Below, in pieces: positions 6,460-13,309 of a stretch of 13,309 bases of DNA. The stretch lies in NCBI GenBank assembly GCA_024277955.1, contig JAJRUE010000347.1, forward strand, positions 1-13,309, written 5' to 3'. Each line of letters starts with the position of its first letter. Position 1 is the stretch's first letter. The position numbers were made by a program, and so were the translations under genes. Source of the stretch: Alphaproteobacteria bacterium (GTDB lineage: Bacteria > Pseudomonadota > Alphaproteobacteria > Rhodobacterales > Rhodobacteraceae). The notes below the pieces were generated by a model, which worked only from the letters and a program-made list of their open reading frames with translations, did no database searches and was not told where the DNA came from.

Positions 6460-7032
6460 ATGGCAAGAGAACACTCAAACCGCGGTCGTCGCCAGCGCGA
6501 TGAAACGCCGGAATTCGCCGATCGCCTGGTGGCGATCAACCGGGTGTCGAAAACCGTGAAGGGCGGCAAGCGCTTTGGCTTTGCGGCGCTCGTGGTGGTC
6601 GGCGACCAGAAGGGCCGCGTGGGCTTTGGCAAGGGCAAGGCGAAGGAAGTGCCCGAGGCGATCCGCAAGGCCACCGAGCAGGCCAAACGGCAGATGATCC
6701 GGGTTGCGCTGCGCGAAGGCCGCACGCTGCACCACGACATCGAAGGCCGTCACGGCGCCGGCAAGGTGGTGATGCGCACCGCCCCGCAGGGCACCGGCAT
6801 CATCGCCGGCGGCCCGATGCGCGCGGTGTTCGAGATGCTGGGCGTTCAGGACGTGGTGGCGAAATCCATCGGCTCGCAGAACCCCTACAACATGATCCGC
6901 GCCACCATCGACGGGCTGAAAAAGGAAAGCTCGCCGCGCACGGTGGCGCAGCGCCGCGGCAAGAAGGTGGCCGACATCCTGAAGAAACCGGAAGCCGAGG
7001 CCGCGCCTGCGACCGAAGCCGCCGAAGCGTAA
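6460..7032 (+). CDS. rpsE: Small-subunit ribosomal protein S5
   Basis: The product is 190 residues. The N-terminal dsRBD-like domain has RVSKTVKGGKRFGFAALVVV and GDQKGRVGFGKGKAKEV (roughly 28-65). The C-terminal domain has GRHGAGKVVMRTAPQGTGII and GGPMRAVFEMLGVQDV, then the SIGSQNPYNMIRATIDGL segment. S5 lines the mRNA entry tunnel and affects decoding accuracy. Compared with the enterobacterial protein it has a longer C-terminus ending in an Ala/Glu-rich tail (PEAEAAPATEAAEA), a common alphaproteobacterial feature. GGAG lies at the right distance upstream. Confidence 0.97.
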   Translation: MAREHSNRGRRQRDETPEFADRLVAINRVSKTVKGGKRFGFAALVVVGDQKGRVGFGKGKAKEVPEAIRKATEQAKRQMIRVALREGRTLHHDIEGRHGAGKVVMRTAPQGTGIIAGGPMRAVFEMLGVQDVVAKSIGSQNPYNMIRATIDGLKKESSPRTVAQRRGKKVADILKKPEAEAAPATEAAEA

Positions 7033-7046
7033 ACGGAGCGCATGAG

Positions 7047-7238
7047 ATGGCCAAGAAAACGATTGTGGTAAAGCAGATCGGTTCGCCGATCCGCCGCCCC
7101 GCCGACCAGCGCGCGACGCTGGTTGGGTTGGGTCTGAACAAGATGCACAAGACGCGCGAGCTTGAGGATACTCCGAGCGTGCGCGGGATGATCAACAAGA
7201 TCCCGCATCTGGTCGAGATCGTGGAAGAGCGCGGCTAG
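7047..7238 (+). CDS. rpmD: Large-subunit ribosomal protein L30
   Basis: The product is 63 residues, typical for bacterial L30. It reads KKTIVVKQIGSPIRRPADQR, then LVGLGLNKMHKTRELEDTPS with the family's GL-x-K-x-x-x-x-x-E pattern, and ends GMINKIPHLVEIVEE. L30 is a small surface protein of the 50S subunit near domain II of 23S rRNA. It starts 14 bases after rpsE. Immediately after its stop come two inverted repeats and a terminator, so it is the last gene of the unit that begins with rpmC, whereas in many bacteria rplO follows directly. Confidence 0.96.
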   Translation: MAKKTIVVKQIGSPIRRPADQRATLVGLGLNKMHKTRELEDTPSVRGMINKIPHLVEIVEERG

Positions 7239-7284
7239 CCGTTTTCTTTCAAAGAAAACGGCCCGAAATCTTTGAAAGATTTCG
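7239..7284. repeat. Two adjacent perfect inverted repeats after rpmD
   Basis: The first is CCGTTTTCTTT / AAAGAAAACGG around a single central C (7239-7261), overlapping the last bases of the rpmD stop region. The second is CGAAATCTTT / AAAGATTTCG around a central G (7264-7284). Both centres share the CTTTSAAAG core. They are AT-rich in a GC-rich setting and neither is followed by a T-run. They could be RNA stems that protect or process the 3' end, protein-binding dyads, or copies of a genome repeat. Confidence 0.65.
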
Positions 7285-7305
7285 CTTCCCGCCGGAAAGA
7301 TGCGT

Positions 7306-7333
7306 AACGCCTCGGGCAACCGGGGCGTTTTTT
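7306..7333 (+). terminator. Intrinsic terminator ending the rpmC-rpmD unit
   Basis: Arms AACGCCTCGG (7306-7315) and CCGGGGCGTT (7320-7329) form a 10-bp stem with one G-U pair closed by a GCAA tetraloop (GNRA type), followed by TTTTTT. It is one of the clearest terminators in the window and lies 68 bases after rpmD. Confidence 0.85.
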
Positions 7334-7427
7334 CGTCACGTCACGCCCCAGACATCCCCAACCGGCCCGTCCTCTGCACGGGCGCTTCTCGCCACCCCTC
7401 GGTTCAGGCGCCGGCAGTGGCACCCCC

Positions 7428-7456
7428 TTGCACCACCGCCTCCCATCCCCTATACG
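7428..7456 (+). promoter_or_regulatory. Sigma70-type promoter for rplO-secY-adk
   Basis: TTGCAC (7428-7433), 17-base spacer ending CATCCCC, TATACG (7451-7456). It lies between the terminator at 7306-7333 and rplO, giving a leader of roughly 90 bases. That leader includes a modest TGGCCC/GGGCCA stem (7503-7527) before the Shine-Dalgarno TAGGAG. The rest of the 312-base gap 7239-7550 holds the repeats and terminator listed separately. No coding sequence is supported there. Confidence 0.65.
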
Positions 7457-7550
7457 CCCCCGGTGGCGTCCTCGCGCTGCAAGAATCACACAACGCCGCG
7501 GTTGGCCCCTTTGTCGCTCATGGGCCATATCCGGCAATAGGAGAAGCGAC

Positions 7551-8021
7551 ATGAAACTGAACGAACTCCGGGACAACCCCGGCGCAACCAAACCCCGCAA
7601 ACGTGTTGGCCGTGGCGTCGGCTCGGGCACCGGCAAGACCGCCGGCCGCGGTATCAAGGGGCAGAAATCCCGCTCGGGCGTGGCGATCGCCGGTTACGAG
7701 GGCGGCCAGATGCCGCTCTACCAGCGTTTGCCGAAACGCGGCTTCAACAGCCGCAACCGCAAGAGCTTTGCGGTCGTCAACCTCGGCCTTTTGCAGAAGT
7801 TCATCGATGCCAAAAAGCTCGACGCAAAGAAAGAGATCACCGAAGACACCCTGCTGGAAGCCGGCGTGATCCGGCGCAAGCTGGACGGCGTGCGCATCCT
7901 CGCCAAGGGCGACATCACCGCCAAGGTCAAGCTGAGCGTCACCGGCGCATCGAAATCCGCCATCGCCGCGGTCGAAAAGGCCGGCGGCACCCTGAGCGTG
8001 ACCACCGCAGCGGCGGAATAA
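7551..8021 (+). CDS. rplO: Large-subunit ribosomal protein L15
   Basis: The product is 156 residues. The N-terminus MKLNELRDNPGATKPRKR leads into the extended glycine-rich RNA-binding tail GVGSGTGKTAGRGIKGQK, then YEGGQMPLYQRLPKRGF, and the C-terminal globular domain ends VEKAGGTLSVTTAAAE. L15 is a late-assembly 50S protein whose tail reaches deep into 23S rRNA. The ATG at 7551 is chosen because TAGGAG lies just upstream and the family starts with this motif; the frame's open extension to 7428 runs over the promoter. It is the first gene of its own unit. Confidence 0.97.
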   Translation: MKLNELRDNPGATKPRKRVGRGVGSGTGKTAGRGIKGQKSRSGVAIAGYEGGQMPLYQRLPKRGFNSRNRKSFAVVNLGLLQKFIDAKKLDAKKEITEDTLLEAGVIRRKLDGVRILAKGDITAKVKLSVTGASKSAIAAVEKAGGTLSVTTAAAE

Positions 8022-8029
8022 GGCTTGTG

Positions 8030-8104
8030 AAGCAGGCCTCGTCTGCTTACATCCATTAAAGTTTTCCAAACGCCGCTGCATCGGGGAACCGGGCGGCGGC
8101 GTTT
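8030..8104 (+). other. Structured rplO-secY intergenic RNA, two stems
   Basis: A small AAGCAG/CTGCTT stem (8030-8048) is followed by a larger one, AAACGCCGC (8068-8076) with GCGGCGTTT (8096-8104), whose loop contains an inner CGG-GGAA-CCG hairpin. Only three T residues follow, so it is at best a weak terminator. Partial attenuation or mRNA processing before secY would fit. The secY ATG lies 24 bases downstream. Confidence 0.45.
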
Positions 8105-8128
8105 CGCTTCGAAAGAGAGACACCAAAC

Positions 8129-9480
<1,352 letters not shown>

Positions 9481-9484
<4 letters not shown>

Positions 9485-10134
9485 ACATCATTCTTCTCGG
9501 ACCGCCCGGGGCCGGCAAGGGCACCCAGGCGCGCAAACTCGTGGCCGAACGCGACATGATCCAGCTGTCCACCGGCGACATGCTGCGCGACGCCCGCAAG
9601 AGCGGCACCGAAATGGGACGCCGGGTGGCCGAAGTCATGGACCGCGGCGATCTGGTCACCGATGAAATCGTCATCGGCCTGATCGAGGAACGGCTGAAGG
9701 GCGACCAGCGCGGCGGCTTCATCTTCGATGGCTTTCCGCGCACGCTGGCCCAGGCCGATGCGCTGGGCGAACTGCTCGACCGGCTGGGCCAGACCCTGCA
9801 TTGCGTGATCGAGATGCAGGTGGACGACGACGCGCTGGTGGAACGCATCACCGCGCGGTCGACCTGCGCCCAGTGCGGCGAAGGCTACAACGACATCGCC
9901 AAGCCGATCCCCGCCGACGGGAAGTGCGAAAAATGCGGCGGGACCGAGTTCATCCGCCGGGCTGACGACAACGCCGAAAGCCTCAAGCAGCGGCTGATGG
10001 AATATTACAAGAAAACCTCGCCGCTGATCGGCTACTACTACGCCAAGGGCAAGCTGTGCAGCGTCGACGGGCTGGCCGATATCGACGAGGTCGCCGCCTC
10101 GATCGCCGCCCTTCTGGACCGGGCGCCGGCCTGA
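9481..10134 (+). CDS. adk: Adenylate kinase, zinc-lid type
   Basis: The product is 217 residues. The P-loop GPPGAGKGTQ is at residues 7-16, the AMP-binding segment STGDMLRDA follows, and FDGFPRT is at 82-88. The long LID contains Cys129, Cys132, Cys149 and Cys152 in a CxxC...CxxC arrangement, expected to bind a structural zinc ion; enterobacterial Adk lacks these cysteines. The enzyme interconverts ATP + AMP and 2 ADP in the cytosol and sets the adenylate energy charge. Its start overlaps the secY stop, and it ends the rplO-secY-adk unit. Confidence 0.98.
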
Positions 10135-10181
10135 TCGGCGGCCCTGAAAAACCTGGCTGACGACGAATCTCGGCAGCCCCT

Positions 10182-10203
10182 CGGCCCGCCTCTTGACGGG
10201 CCG
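10182..10203. repeat. Inverted repeat overlapping the rpsM promoter -35
   Basis: CGGCCCG (10182-10188) and CGGGCCG (10197-10203) form a perfect 7-bp dyad with an 8-base loop. The right arm starts inside the -35 hexamer TTGACG. As RNA it would be a stem 48 bases after the adk stop, but without a T-run. It may be a weak adk terminator or a binding site at the promoter. Confidence 0.45.
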
Positions 10204-10221
10204 CGAAATACCCCGTAAAGC
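10193..10221 (+). promoter_or_regulatory. Probable promoter of the rpsM-rpsK-rpoA-rplQ unit
   Basis: TTGACG (10193-10198), 17-base spacer ending ATACCCCG, TAAAGC (10216-10221). The -35 is close to consensus but the -10 is weak. Spacing and the C-tract beside the -10 match the other two ribosomal promoters in the window. The leader to the rpsM GTG would be about 150 bases. Confidence 0.5.
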
Positions 10222-10253
10222 ACCGCATCCCGCAAGGGAATCGGACCGAAACT

Positions 10254-10359
10254 TCAGGGTCGCCCCCTGACAGGATCCAACTTGAAATTCAGCCGAAGCC
10301 CGCGAGGTGTGAAACCCGCGGGCCTACGTTGTGAAAAAAGGTTCTGGCACTACGGAACC
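10254..10359 (+). promoter_or_regulatory. Structured 5' leader of rpsM, three stems
   Basis: Stems: TCAGGG/CCCTGA (10254-10270), GCCCGCG/CGCGGGC (10298-10323, 12-base loop) and GGTTCTG/CGGAACC (10340-10359, one G-U pair). The last ends a few bases before the AAGGAAAG ribosome-binding site. Ribosomal protein leaders with several stems near the first start codon are often autoregulatory. In enterobacteria S4 binds a pseudoknot at rpsM, but rpsD is absent from this locus, so any ligand is unknown. Confidence 0.4.
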
Positions 10360-10380
10360 GCAACGAAAAGGAAAGCAAAC

Positions 10381-10749
10381 GTGGCACGTATCGCCGGCGT
10401 CAACATACCCACTGGCAAGCGGGTTCCCATCGCCCTCACCTATATCACCGGGATCGGGCCGTCCTCGGCCAAGAAGATCTGCGAAGCCGTCGGCATCGAC
10501 GAAACCCGCCGGGTCAACGAACTGAGCGACGCCGAAGCTCTGGCGATCCGCGAATACATCGACGCCAACTTCACCGTCGAAGGCGACCTGCGCCGGGAAG
10601 TGCAGATGAACATCAAGCGCCTGATGGACCTTGGCTGCTACCGTGGCCTGCGCCACCGTCGCAACCTGCCGGTCCGCGGCCAGCGCACCCATACCAACGC
10701 CCGCACCCGCAAAGGCCCCGCAAAGGCCATTGCCGGCAAGAAGAAATAG
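10381..10749 (+). CDS. rpsM: Small-subunit ribosomal protein S13
   Basis: The product is 122 residues from a GTG at 10381. Translated from there it begins MARIAGVNIPTGKRVPIAL, the canonical S13 N-terminus, then YITGIGPSSAKKICEAVGI (the helix-hairpin-helix-like segment) and the C-terminal HRRNLPVRGQRTHTNARTRK ending in GKKK. S13 is in the 30S head and contacts L5 and P-site tRNA. An upstream in-frame ATG at 10282 is rejected, because it would prepend 33 residues unlike any S13 and run through the leader stems. AAGGAAAG lies upstream of the GTG at normal distance. It is the only core gene here that starts with GTG. Confidence 0.96.
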   Translation: MARIAGVNIPTGKRVPIALTYITGIGPSSAKKICEAVGIDETRRVNELSDAEALAIREYIDANFTVEGDLRREVQMNIKRLMDLGCYRGLRHRRNLPVRGQRTHTNARTRKGPAKAIAGKKK

Positions 10750-10761
10750 GGGGGCTGACAG

Positions 10762-11151
10762 ATGGCACGCGACAAGACCCGTACCAAGCGCAAGGAACGC
10801 AAGAACATCGCCGCCGGCGTTGCGCATGTGAATTCCTCATTCAACAACACCAAGATCCTGATTTCCGACGTGCAGGGCAACGCGATTGCCTGGTCCTCGG
10901 CCGGGACGATGGGCTTCAAGGGTTCGCGCAAGTCGACCCCTTACGCCGCCCAGATGGCCGCCGAAGACGCCGGCAAGAAAGCCCAGGAACACGGCGTGAA
11001 AACGCTGGAAGTCCAGGTGCAGGGCCCCGGCTCGGGCCGCGAAAGCGCGCTGCGTGCGCTGGCCGCCGTCGGCTTCAACATCACTTCGATCCGTGATGTG
11101 ACTCCGATGGCGCACAACGGCTGCCGCCCGCCGAAGCGCCGCCGCGTCTGA
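10762..11151 (+). CDS. rpsK: Small-subunit ribosomal protein S11
   Basis: The product is 129 residues with the usual basic N-terminus (ARDKTRTKRKERKNIAAG), the HVNSSFNNTKILISDVQG motif, GTMGFKGSRKSTPYAAQMAA, and the C-terminal ending ITSIRDVTPMAHNGCRPPKR with RRRV. S11 sits on the 30S platform and helps shape the mRNA exit path and E site. It follows rpsM by 12 bases with GGGGG before the ATG. After its stop a strong hairpin lies before rpoA, unlike the tight spacing elsewhere in this operon. Confidence 0.97.
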   Translation: MARDKTRTKRKERKNIAAGVAHVNSSFNNTKILISDVQGNAIAWSSAGTMGFKGSRKSTPYAAQMAAEDAGKKAQEHGVKTLEVQVQGPGSGRESALRALAAVGFNITSIRDVTPMAHNGCRPPKRRRV

Positions 11152-11164
11152 AGCAACAACACAC

Positions 11165-11247
11165 CGCCCGGGGGCCATTTTCGGCACCCCGGGCGCGTCA
11201 TCTTTTACCTCGGGCGTTTCCCGTCGTTTGGACATGGGCCGGGAAAC
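11165..11247 (+). other. rpsK-rpoA intercistronic hairpins (possible attenuator)
   Basis: CGCCCGGGG (11165-11173) and CCCCGGGCG (11187-11195) form a perfect 9-bp stem that extends by GCC/GGC across one bulged A. It is followed at a distance by ATCTTTTACC, a weak T-run. A second stem, GTTTCCCG/CGGGAAAC (11216-11247), stands just before the GAGGAG ribosome-binding site of rpoA. The first could partly terminate transcription so that rpoA is made in lower amount than the ribosomal proteins; this is inference. Confidence 0.5.
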
Positions 11248-11266
11248 AAGAATTGAGGAGACACGC

Positions 11267-12283
11267 ATGATCCATAAAAACTGGGCAGAACTGATCAAGC
11301 CTTCGCAGCTTGCCATCAAGCCGGGCAACGATCCCGCCCGCCAGGCGACGGTCGTCGCCGAACCGCTGGAACGCGGCTTTGGTCTGACGCTGGGCAACGC
11401 GCTGCGCCGGGTGCTGATGAGCTCGCTGCAAGGCGCCGCCATCACCTCGATCCAGATCGACAACGTGCTGCACGAATTTTCGTCCGTCGCCGGGGTTCGC
11501 GAAGATGTCACCGACATCGTGCTGAACCTGAAAGGCGTTTCGATCCGCATGGAAGTCGAAGGCCCCAAGCGCCTGTCGATTGCCGCCAAGGGTCCGATGG
11601 TCGTGACCGCCGGCGACATTTCCGAAAGCGCCGGGATCGAGATCCTGAACAAGGAACACGTGATTTGCCACCTCGACGAGGGCGCCGATCTGTATATCGA
11701 ACTGACGGTGAACACCGGCAAGGGCTATGTCGCCGCCGACAAGAACCGCCCGGAAGACGCGCCGATCGGCCTGATCCCGGTGGATGCGATCTATTCGCCG
11801 GTGAAAAAGGTCAGCTACGACGTGCAGCCGACCCGCGAAGGTCAGGTGCTGGACTATGACAAGCTGACGCTGAAACTGGAAACCGATGGCTCGGTCACCC
11901 CCGAGGACGCGGTGGCCTATGCGGCGCGCATCCTGCAGGACCAGCTGTCGATCTTCGTGAACTTCGACGAACCGGAAAGCGCCGGTCGCCAGGAGGAAGA
12001 CGACGGGCTGGAATTCAACCCGCTGCTACTCAAGAAAGTGGACGAGCTGGAGCTGTCGGTACGGTCGGCCAACTGCCTGAAGAACGACAACATCGTCTAC
12101 ATCGGCGACCTGATCCAGAAAACCGAAGCCGAGATGTTGCGCACCCCGAACTTTGGCCGCAAGTCGCTGAACGAGATCAAGGAAGTGCTTTCGGGCATGG
12201 GCCTGCACCTGGGCATGGATGTCGAGGAATGGCCGCCGGAAAACATCGAGGATCTGGCCAAGAAGTTCGAAGACCAGTTCTGA
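11267..12283 (+). CDS. rpoA: RNA polymerase alpha subunit
   Basis: The product is 338 residues, the standard alphaproteobacterial length. The N-terminal assembly domain has the ERGFGLTLGNALRRVLMSSL signature (35-54), which forms the alpha dimer and docks beta and beta'. A Glu/Asp-rich linker lies near 235-250, and the C-terminal domain starts around 255. The DNA-contact residues are visible: Arg266, Asn269 and Cys270 in VRSANCLK, and NFGRKS at 295-300, matching the enterobacterial 265/268/269/294-299 determinants. The ATG at 11267 is chosen over a TTG 39 bases upstream because GAGGAG lies just before it and the family begins with this short helix. It is flanked by hairpins on both sides. Confidence 0.98.
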   Translation: MIHKNWAELIKPSQLAIKPGNDPARQATVVAEPLERGFGLTLGNALRRVLMSSLQGAAITSIQIDNVLHEFSSVAGVREDVTDIVLNLKGVSIRMEVEGPKRLSIAAKGPMVVTAGDISESAGIEILNKEHVICHLDEGADLYIELTVNTGKGYVAADKNRPEDAPIGLIPVDAIYSPVKKVSYDVQPTREGQVLDYDKLTLKLETDGSVTPEDAVAYAARILQDQLSIFVNFDEPESAGRQEEDDGLEFNPLLLKKVDELELSVRSANCLKNDNIVYIGDLIQKTEAEMLRTPNFGRKSLNEIKEVLSGMGLHLGMDVEEWPPENIEDLAKKFEDQF

Positions 12284-12289
12284 GAGATT

Positions 12290-12336
12290 TGCGCCGGGCT
12301 TCGGTCCGGCGCACCCGCCCCCGGGCAATGATGCCC
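12290..12336 (+). other. rpoA-rplQ intercistronic hairpins
   Basis: TGCGCCGG (12290-12297) pairs with CCGGCGCA (12306-12313), extended by G-U and C-G pairs to a UUCG tetraloop, giving a 10-bp stem. A smaller GGGCA/TGCCC stem with an ATGA loop follows (12323-12336). There is no T-run, so this is more likely an RNA-stability or processing stem than a terminator. The AAGGAGAG shortly after it has no start codon at a usable distance. Confidence 0.5.
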
Positions 12337-12398
12337 CAAGGAGAGTCGCCTGCACGCACGGGTGGCCGGACAAAGCAAAACGAAGAAGGATTGAAACC

Positions 12399-12818
12399 AT
12401 GCGCCACGCACGCGGATACCGCCGCCTGAACCGAACCCACGAGCACCGCAAGGCGCTCTTTGCCAACATGGCCGGTTCGCTCATCGAACATGAACAGATC
12501 AAGACGACCCTGCCCAAGGCGAAAGAGCTTCGCCGGATCGTTGAAAAACTTGTAACCCTCGGAAAACGCGGCGATATGCACGCCCGTCGCCAGGCTGCTG
12601 CGCAGCTCAAGCAGGATGCCTATGTGGCCAAGCTGTTTGACGTTCTGGGCCCGCGCTACAAGGATCGTAACGGTGGCTATGTGCGCGTCCTGAAGGCGGG
12701 TTTCCGCTATGGCGACATGGCGCCGATGGCGATCATCGAATTCGTCGACCGCGACGTTGACGCCAAGGGCGCCGGCGACAAGGCCCGGGTCGCCGCCGAA
12801 GAGGCCGCCGAGGACTGA
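12399..12818 (+). CDS. rplQ: Large-subunit ribosomal protein L17
   Basis: The product is 139 residues opening with the L17 signature HARGYRRLNRTHEHRKAL, then NMAGSLIEHEQIKTTLPKAK, and a C-terminal region with VLGPRYKDRNGGYVRVLKAG and MAPMAIIEFVDRD. It ends with an Ala/Glu-rich extension common in alphaproteobacteria. L17 lies near the exit tunnel of the 50S subunit. The ATG at 12399 is chosen because AAGGA sits eight bases upstream and the family starts here; the frame is open further upstream but reads non-conserved sequence through the hairpins. It is the last gene of the operon. Confidence 0.97.
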   Translation: MRHARGYRRLNRTHEHRKALFANMAGSLIEHEQIKTTLPKAKELRRIVEKLVTLGKRGDMHARRQAAAQLKQDAYVAKLFDVLGPRYKDRNGGYVRVLKAGFRYGDMAPMAIIEFVDRDVDAKGAGDKARVAAEEAAED

Positions 12819-12845
12819 TCCCGCCGCATCTGAAAAAGATTTCGG

Positions 12846-12879
12846 AAGCCCCGCAACGCCTTGGCATTGCGGGGCTTTT
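12846..12879 (+). terminator. Intrinsic terminator after rplQ
   Basis: AAGCCCCGCAA (12846-12856) and TTGCGGGGCTT (12867-12877) form a perfect 11-bp stem around a 10-base loop, with a CTTTTC tail. It begins 28 bases after the rplQ stop and ends the whole ribosomal block. It also lies directly beyond the stop of the minus-strand ORF at 12886 and could serve that gene from the other side. Confidence 0.85.
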
Positions 12880-12885
12880 CATTGG

Positions 12886-13068
12886 TCAATGCGGTTTTTT
12901 CTCGCTCATCTGGAGGCGGATATTGATCGATGCCATCAGCCGATCCAGGCGCGTATCCGGGTCGGTCCTGGCCCCGTCCGCGCCTTCCAGAAAGCGCAAA
13001 AGTTCGAACCTGGCTTGCTCTGGCATGGCCAGAATAACCTCGTACAAATCTGAGTCTCGCTTTGTCAT
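12886..13068 (-). CDS. Hypothetical small protein, 60 residues
   Basis: The frame begins MTKRDSDLYEVILAMPEQ and continues with ARFELLRFLEGADG, a charged linker DPDTRLDRLMA, and ends MSEKKPH. It has two probable amphipathic helices, no signal peptide and no cysteine. I do not recognise a family. Support for a real gene: AAGG lies about seven bases before the ATG; a promoter-like TTGTCA-18-TATTTT ends about 20 bases upstream; and the rplQ terminator lies just beyond the stop. It is convergent with rplQ. Size and composition would suit a small regulatory or antitoxin-like protein, but nothing shows that. Confidence 0.5.
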   Translation of the reverse strand: MTKRDSDLYEVILAMPEQARFELLRFLEGADGARTDPDTRLDRLMASINIRLQMSEKKPH

Positions 13069-13088
13069 GCTCTACCTTGCGTAGCAAA

Positions 13089-13140
13089 AAAATACAACAC
13101 ACAAGTTAAAGTTGACAAACGATTTGGCAACTTGTCTAAA
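13089..13140. promoter_or_regulatory. Overlapping divergent promoters sharing a -35 region
   Basis: Plus strand: TTGACA (13112-13117), 17-base spacer, TCTAAA (13135-13140). Minus strand: TTGTCA (complement of 13113-13118), 18-base spacer, TATTTT (complement of 13089-13094), leading to the 60-residue ORF with a leader of about 14 bases. The near-palindromic TTGACAA thus serves both directions. An inverted repeat ACAAGTT (13101-13107) / AACTTGT (13129-13135) brackets it. The rightward gene is not identified: 13141-13309 holds no gene I can support, though an ATG at 13281 with AAGGTGG upstream could start one. Confidence 0.5.
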
Positions 13141-13309
13141 AAGATAGGTAGGGATAGAGATGGGACGCCGCATCGGCGCGCATTGAAGTCCCGTTGAACC
13201 CCCGGACGCCCCGCAAAGGGAGTCTTGAACAACTGGCATTCACGCCATTTGAACGAATTTGTTTGAAGGTGGTCTTGACGATGTGGCAGCCGAGAATGGA
13301 ATCCTTCCA

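Noticed and set aside
5476..6478. Long frames on both strands overlapping rplF and rplR (5476-6264 plus, 5528-6478 minus)
   Set aside because: Both are out-of-frame shadows of L6 and L18, which are unmistakable; the alternative products are Arg-rich or acidic without motifs.
7300..7554. 84-codon plus-strand frame between rpmD and rplO
   Set aside because: It starts in the terminator stem, crosses the promoter and ends in the rplO start region. No ribosome-binding site; composition is Pro/Ala/Ser-rich.
10282..10380. Upstream ATG extension of rpsM
   Set aside because: The extra 33 residues are unlike any S13 and cover the leader stems; the GTG at 10381 gives the exact family N-terminus with a good ribosome-binding site.
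10837..11721. 294-codon minus-strand frame opposite rpsK and rpoA
   Set aside because: Antisense to two essential genes and Ser/Arg-rich without a domain; it also runs through the intercistronic hairpins.
13158..13309. Open frames running off the right end on both strands (for example minus-strand ...KDSILGCHIVKTTFKQ...)
   Set aside because: Open but short and without any motif I recognise; coding cannot be told from chance in about 150 bases at the window edge.

Overview
The window is a GC-rich stretch of alphaproteobacterial chromosome carrying most of the ribosomal protein / RNA polymerase alpha superoperon: the end of rplP, then rpmC-rpsQ-rplN-rplX-rplE-rpsN-rpsH-rplF-rplR-rpsE-rpmD, rplO-secY-adk, and rpsM-rpsK-rpoA-rplQ. 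Gene order, adk directly after secY, the absence of infA, rpmJ and rpsD from this locus, a 338-residue RpoA and protein sequences of Rhodobacteraceae type suggest a Rhodobacter/Roseobacter-group organism. This is inference from sequence character; no database was searched.

Layout. (1) 1-97: last 31 codons of rplP, followed by a UUCG-loop intrinsic terminator at 133-166. (2) About 160-1145: an AT-richer island with one plus-strand gene encoding a GIY-YIG nuclease-fold protein. (3) 1111-2760: a minus-strand GC-rich group read right to left: an SCP2-like protein, a 2OG-Fe(II) oxygenase and a TetR regulator that has lost its DNA-binding domain. A 24-bp operator-like palindrome sits upstream of the first gene. 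(4) 2925-7238: a sigma70-type promoter, then rpmC to rpmD with short gaps or overlaps. (5) 7239-7550: two perfect inverted repeats, a GNRA-loop terminator and a second promoter. (6) 7551-10134: rplO, secY, adk. (7) 10135-10380: inverted repeats, a third promoter and a structured leader for rpsM, which starts at GTG. (8) 10381-12818: rpsM, rpsK, rpoA, rplQ, with hairpins in the gaps on both sides of rpoA, ended by a strong terminator at 12846-12879. (9) 12886-13309: a 60-codon minus-strand ORF and a compact divergent promoter region whose rightward product lies beyond the window.

The core genes build both ribosomal subunits and add the protein-export channel (SecY), nucleotide homeostasis (Adk) and the RNA polymerase assembly subunit (RpoA). 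What is unusual is how the block is divided. A 2.9-kb accessory insertion with its own genes, terminator and downstream promoter separates rplP from rpmC. Two further terminator or inverted-repeat plus promoter junctions separate rpmD from rplO and adk from rpsM. The three inferred ribosomal promoters look alike: TTG-type -35, 17-bp spacer with a C-tract beside the -10, and no T at the last -10 position. I found no convincing new defence or mobile system. The least explained element is the GIY-YIG gene lodged in the superoperon.
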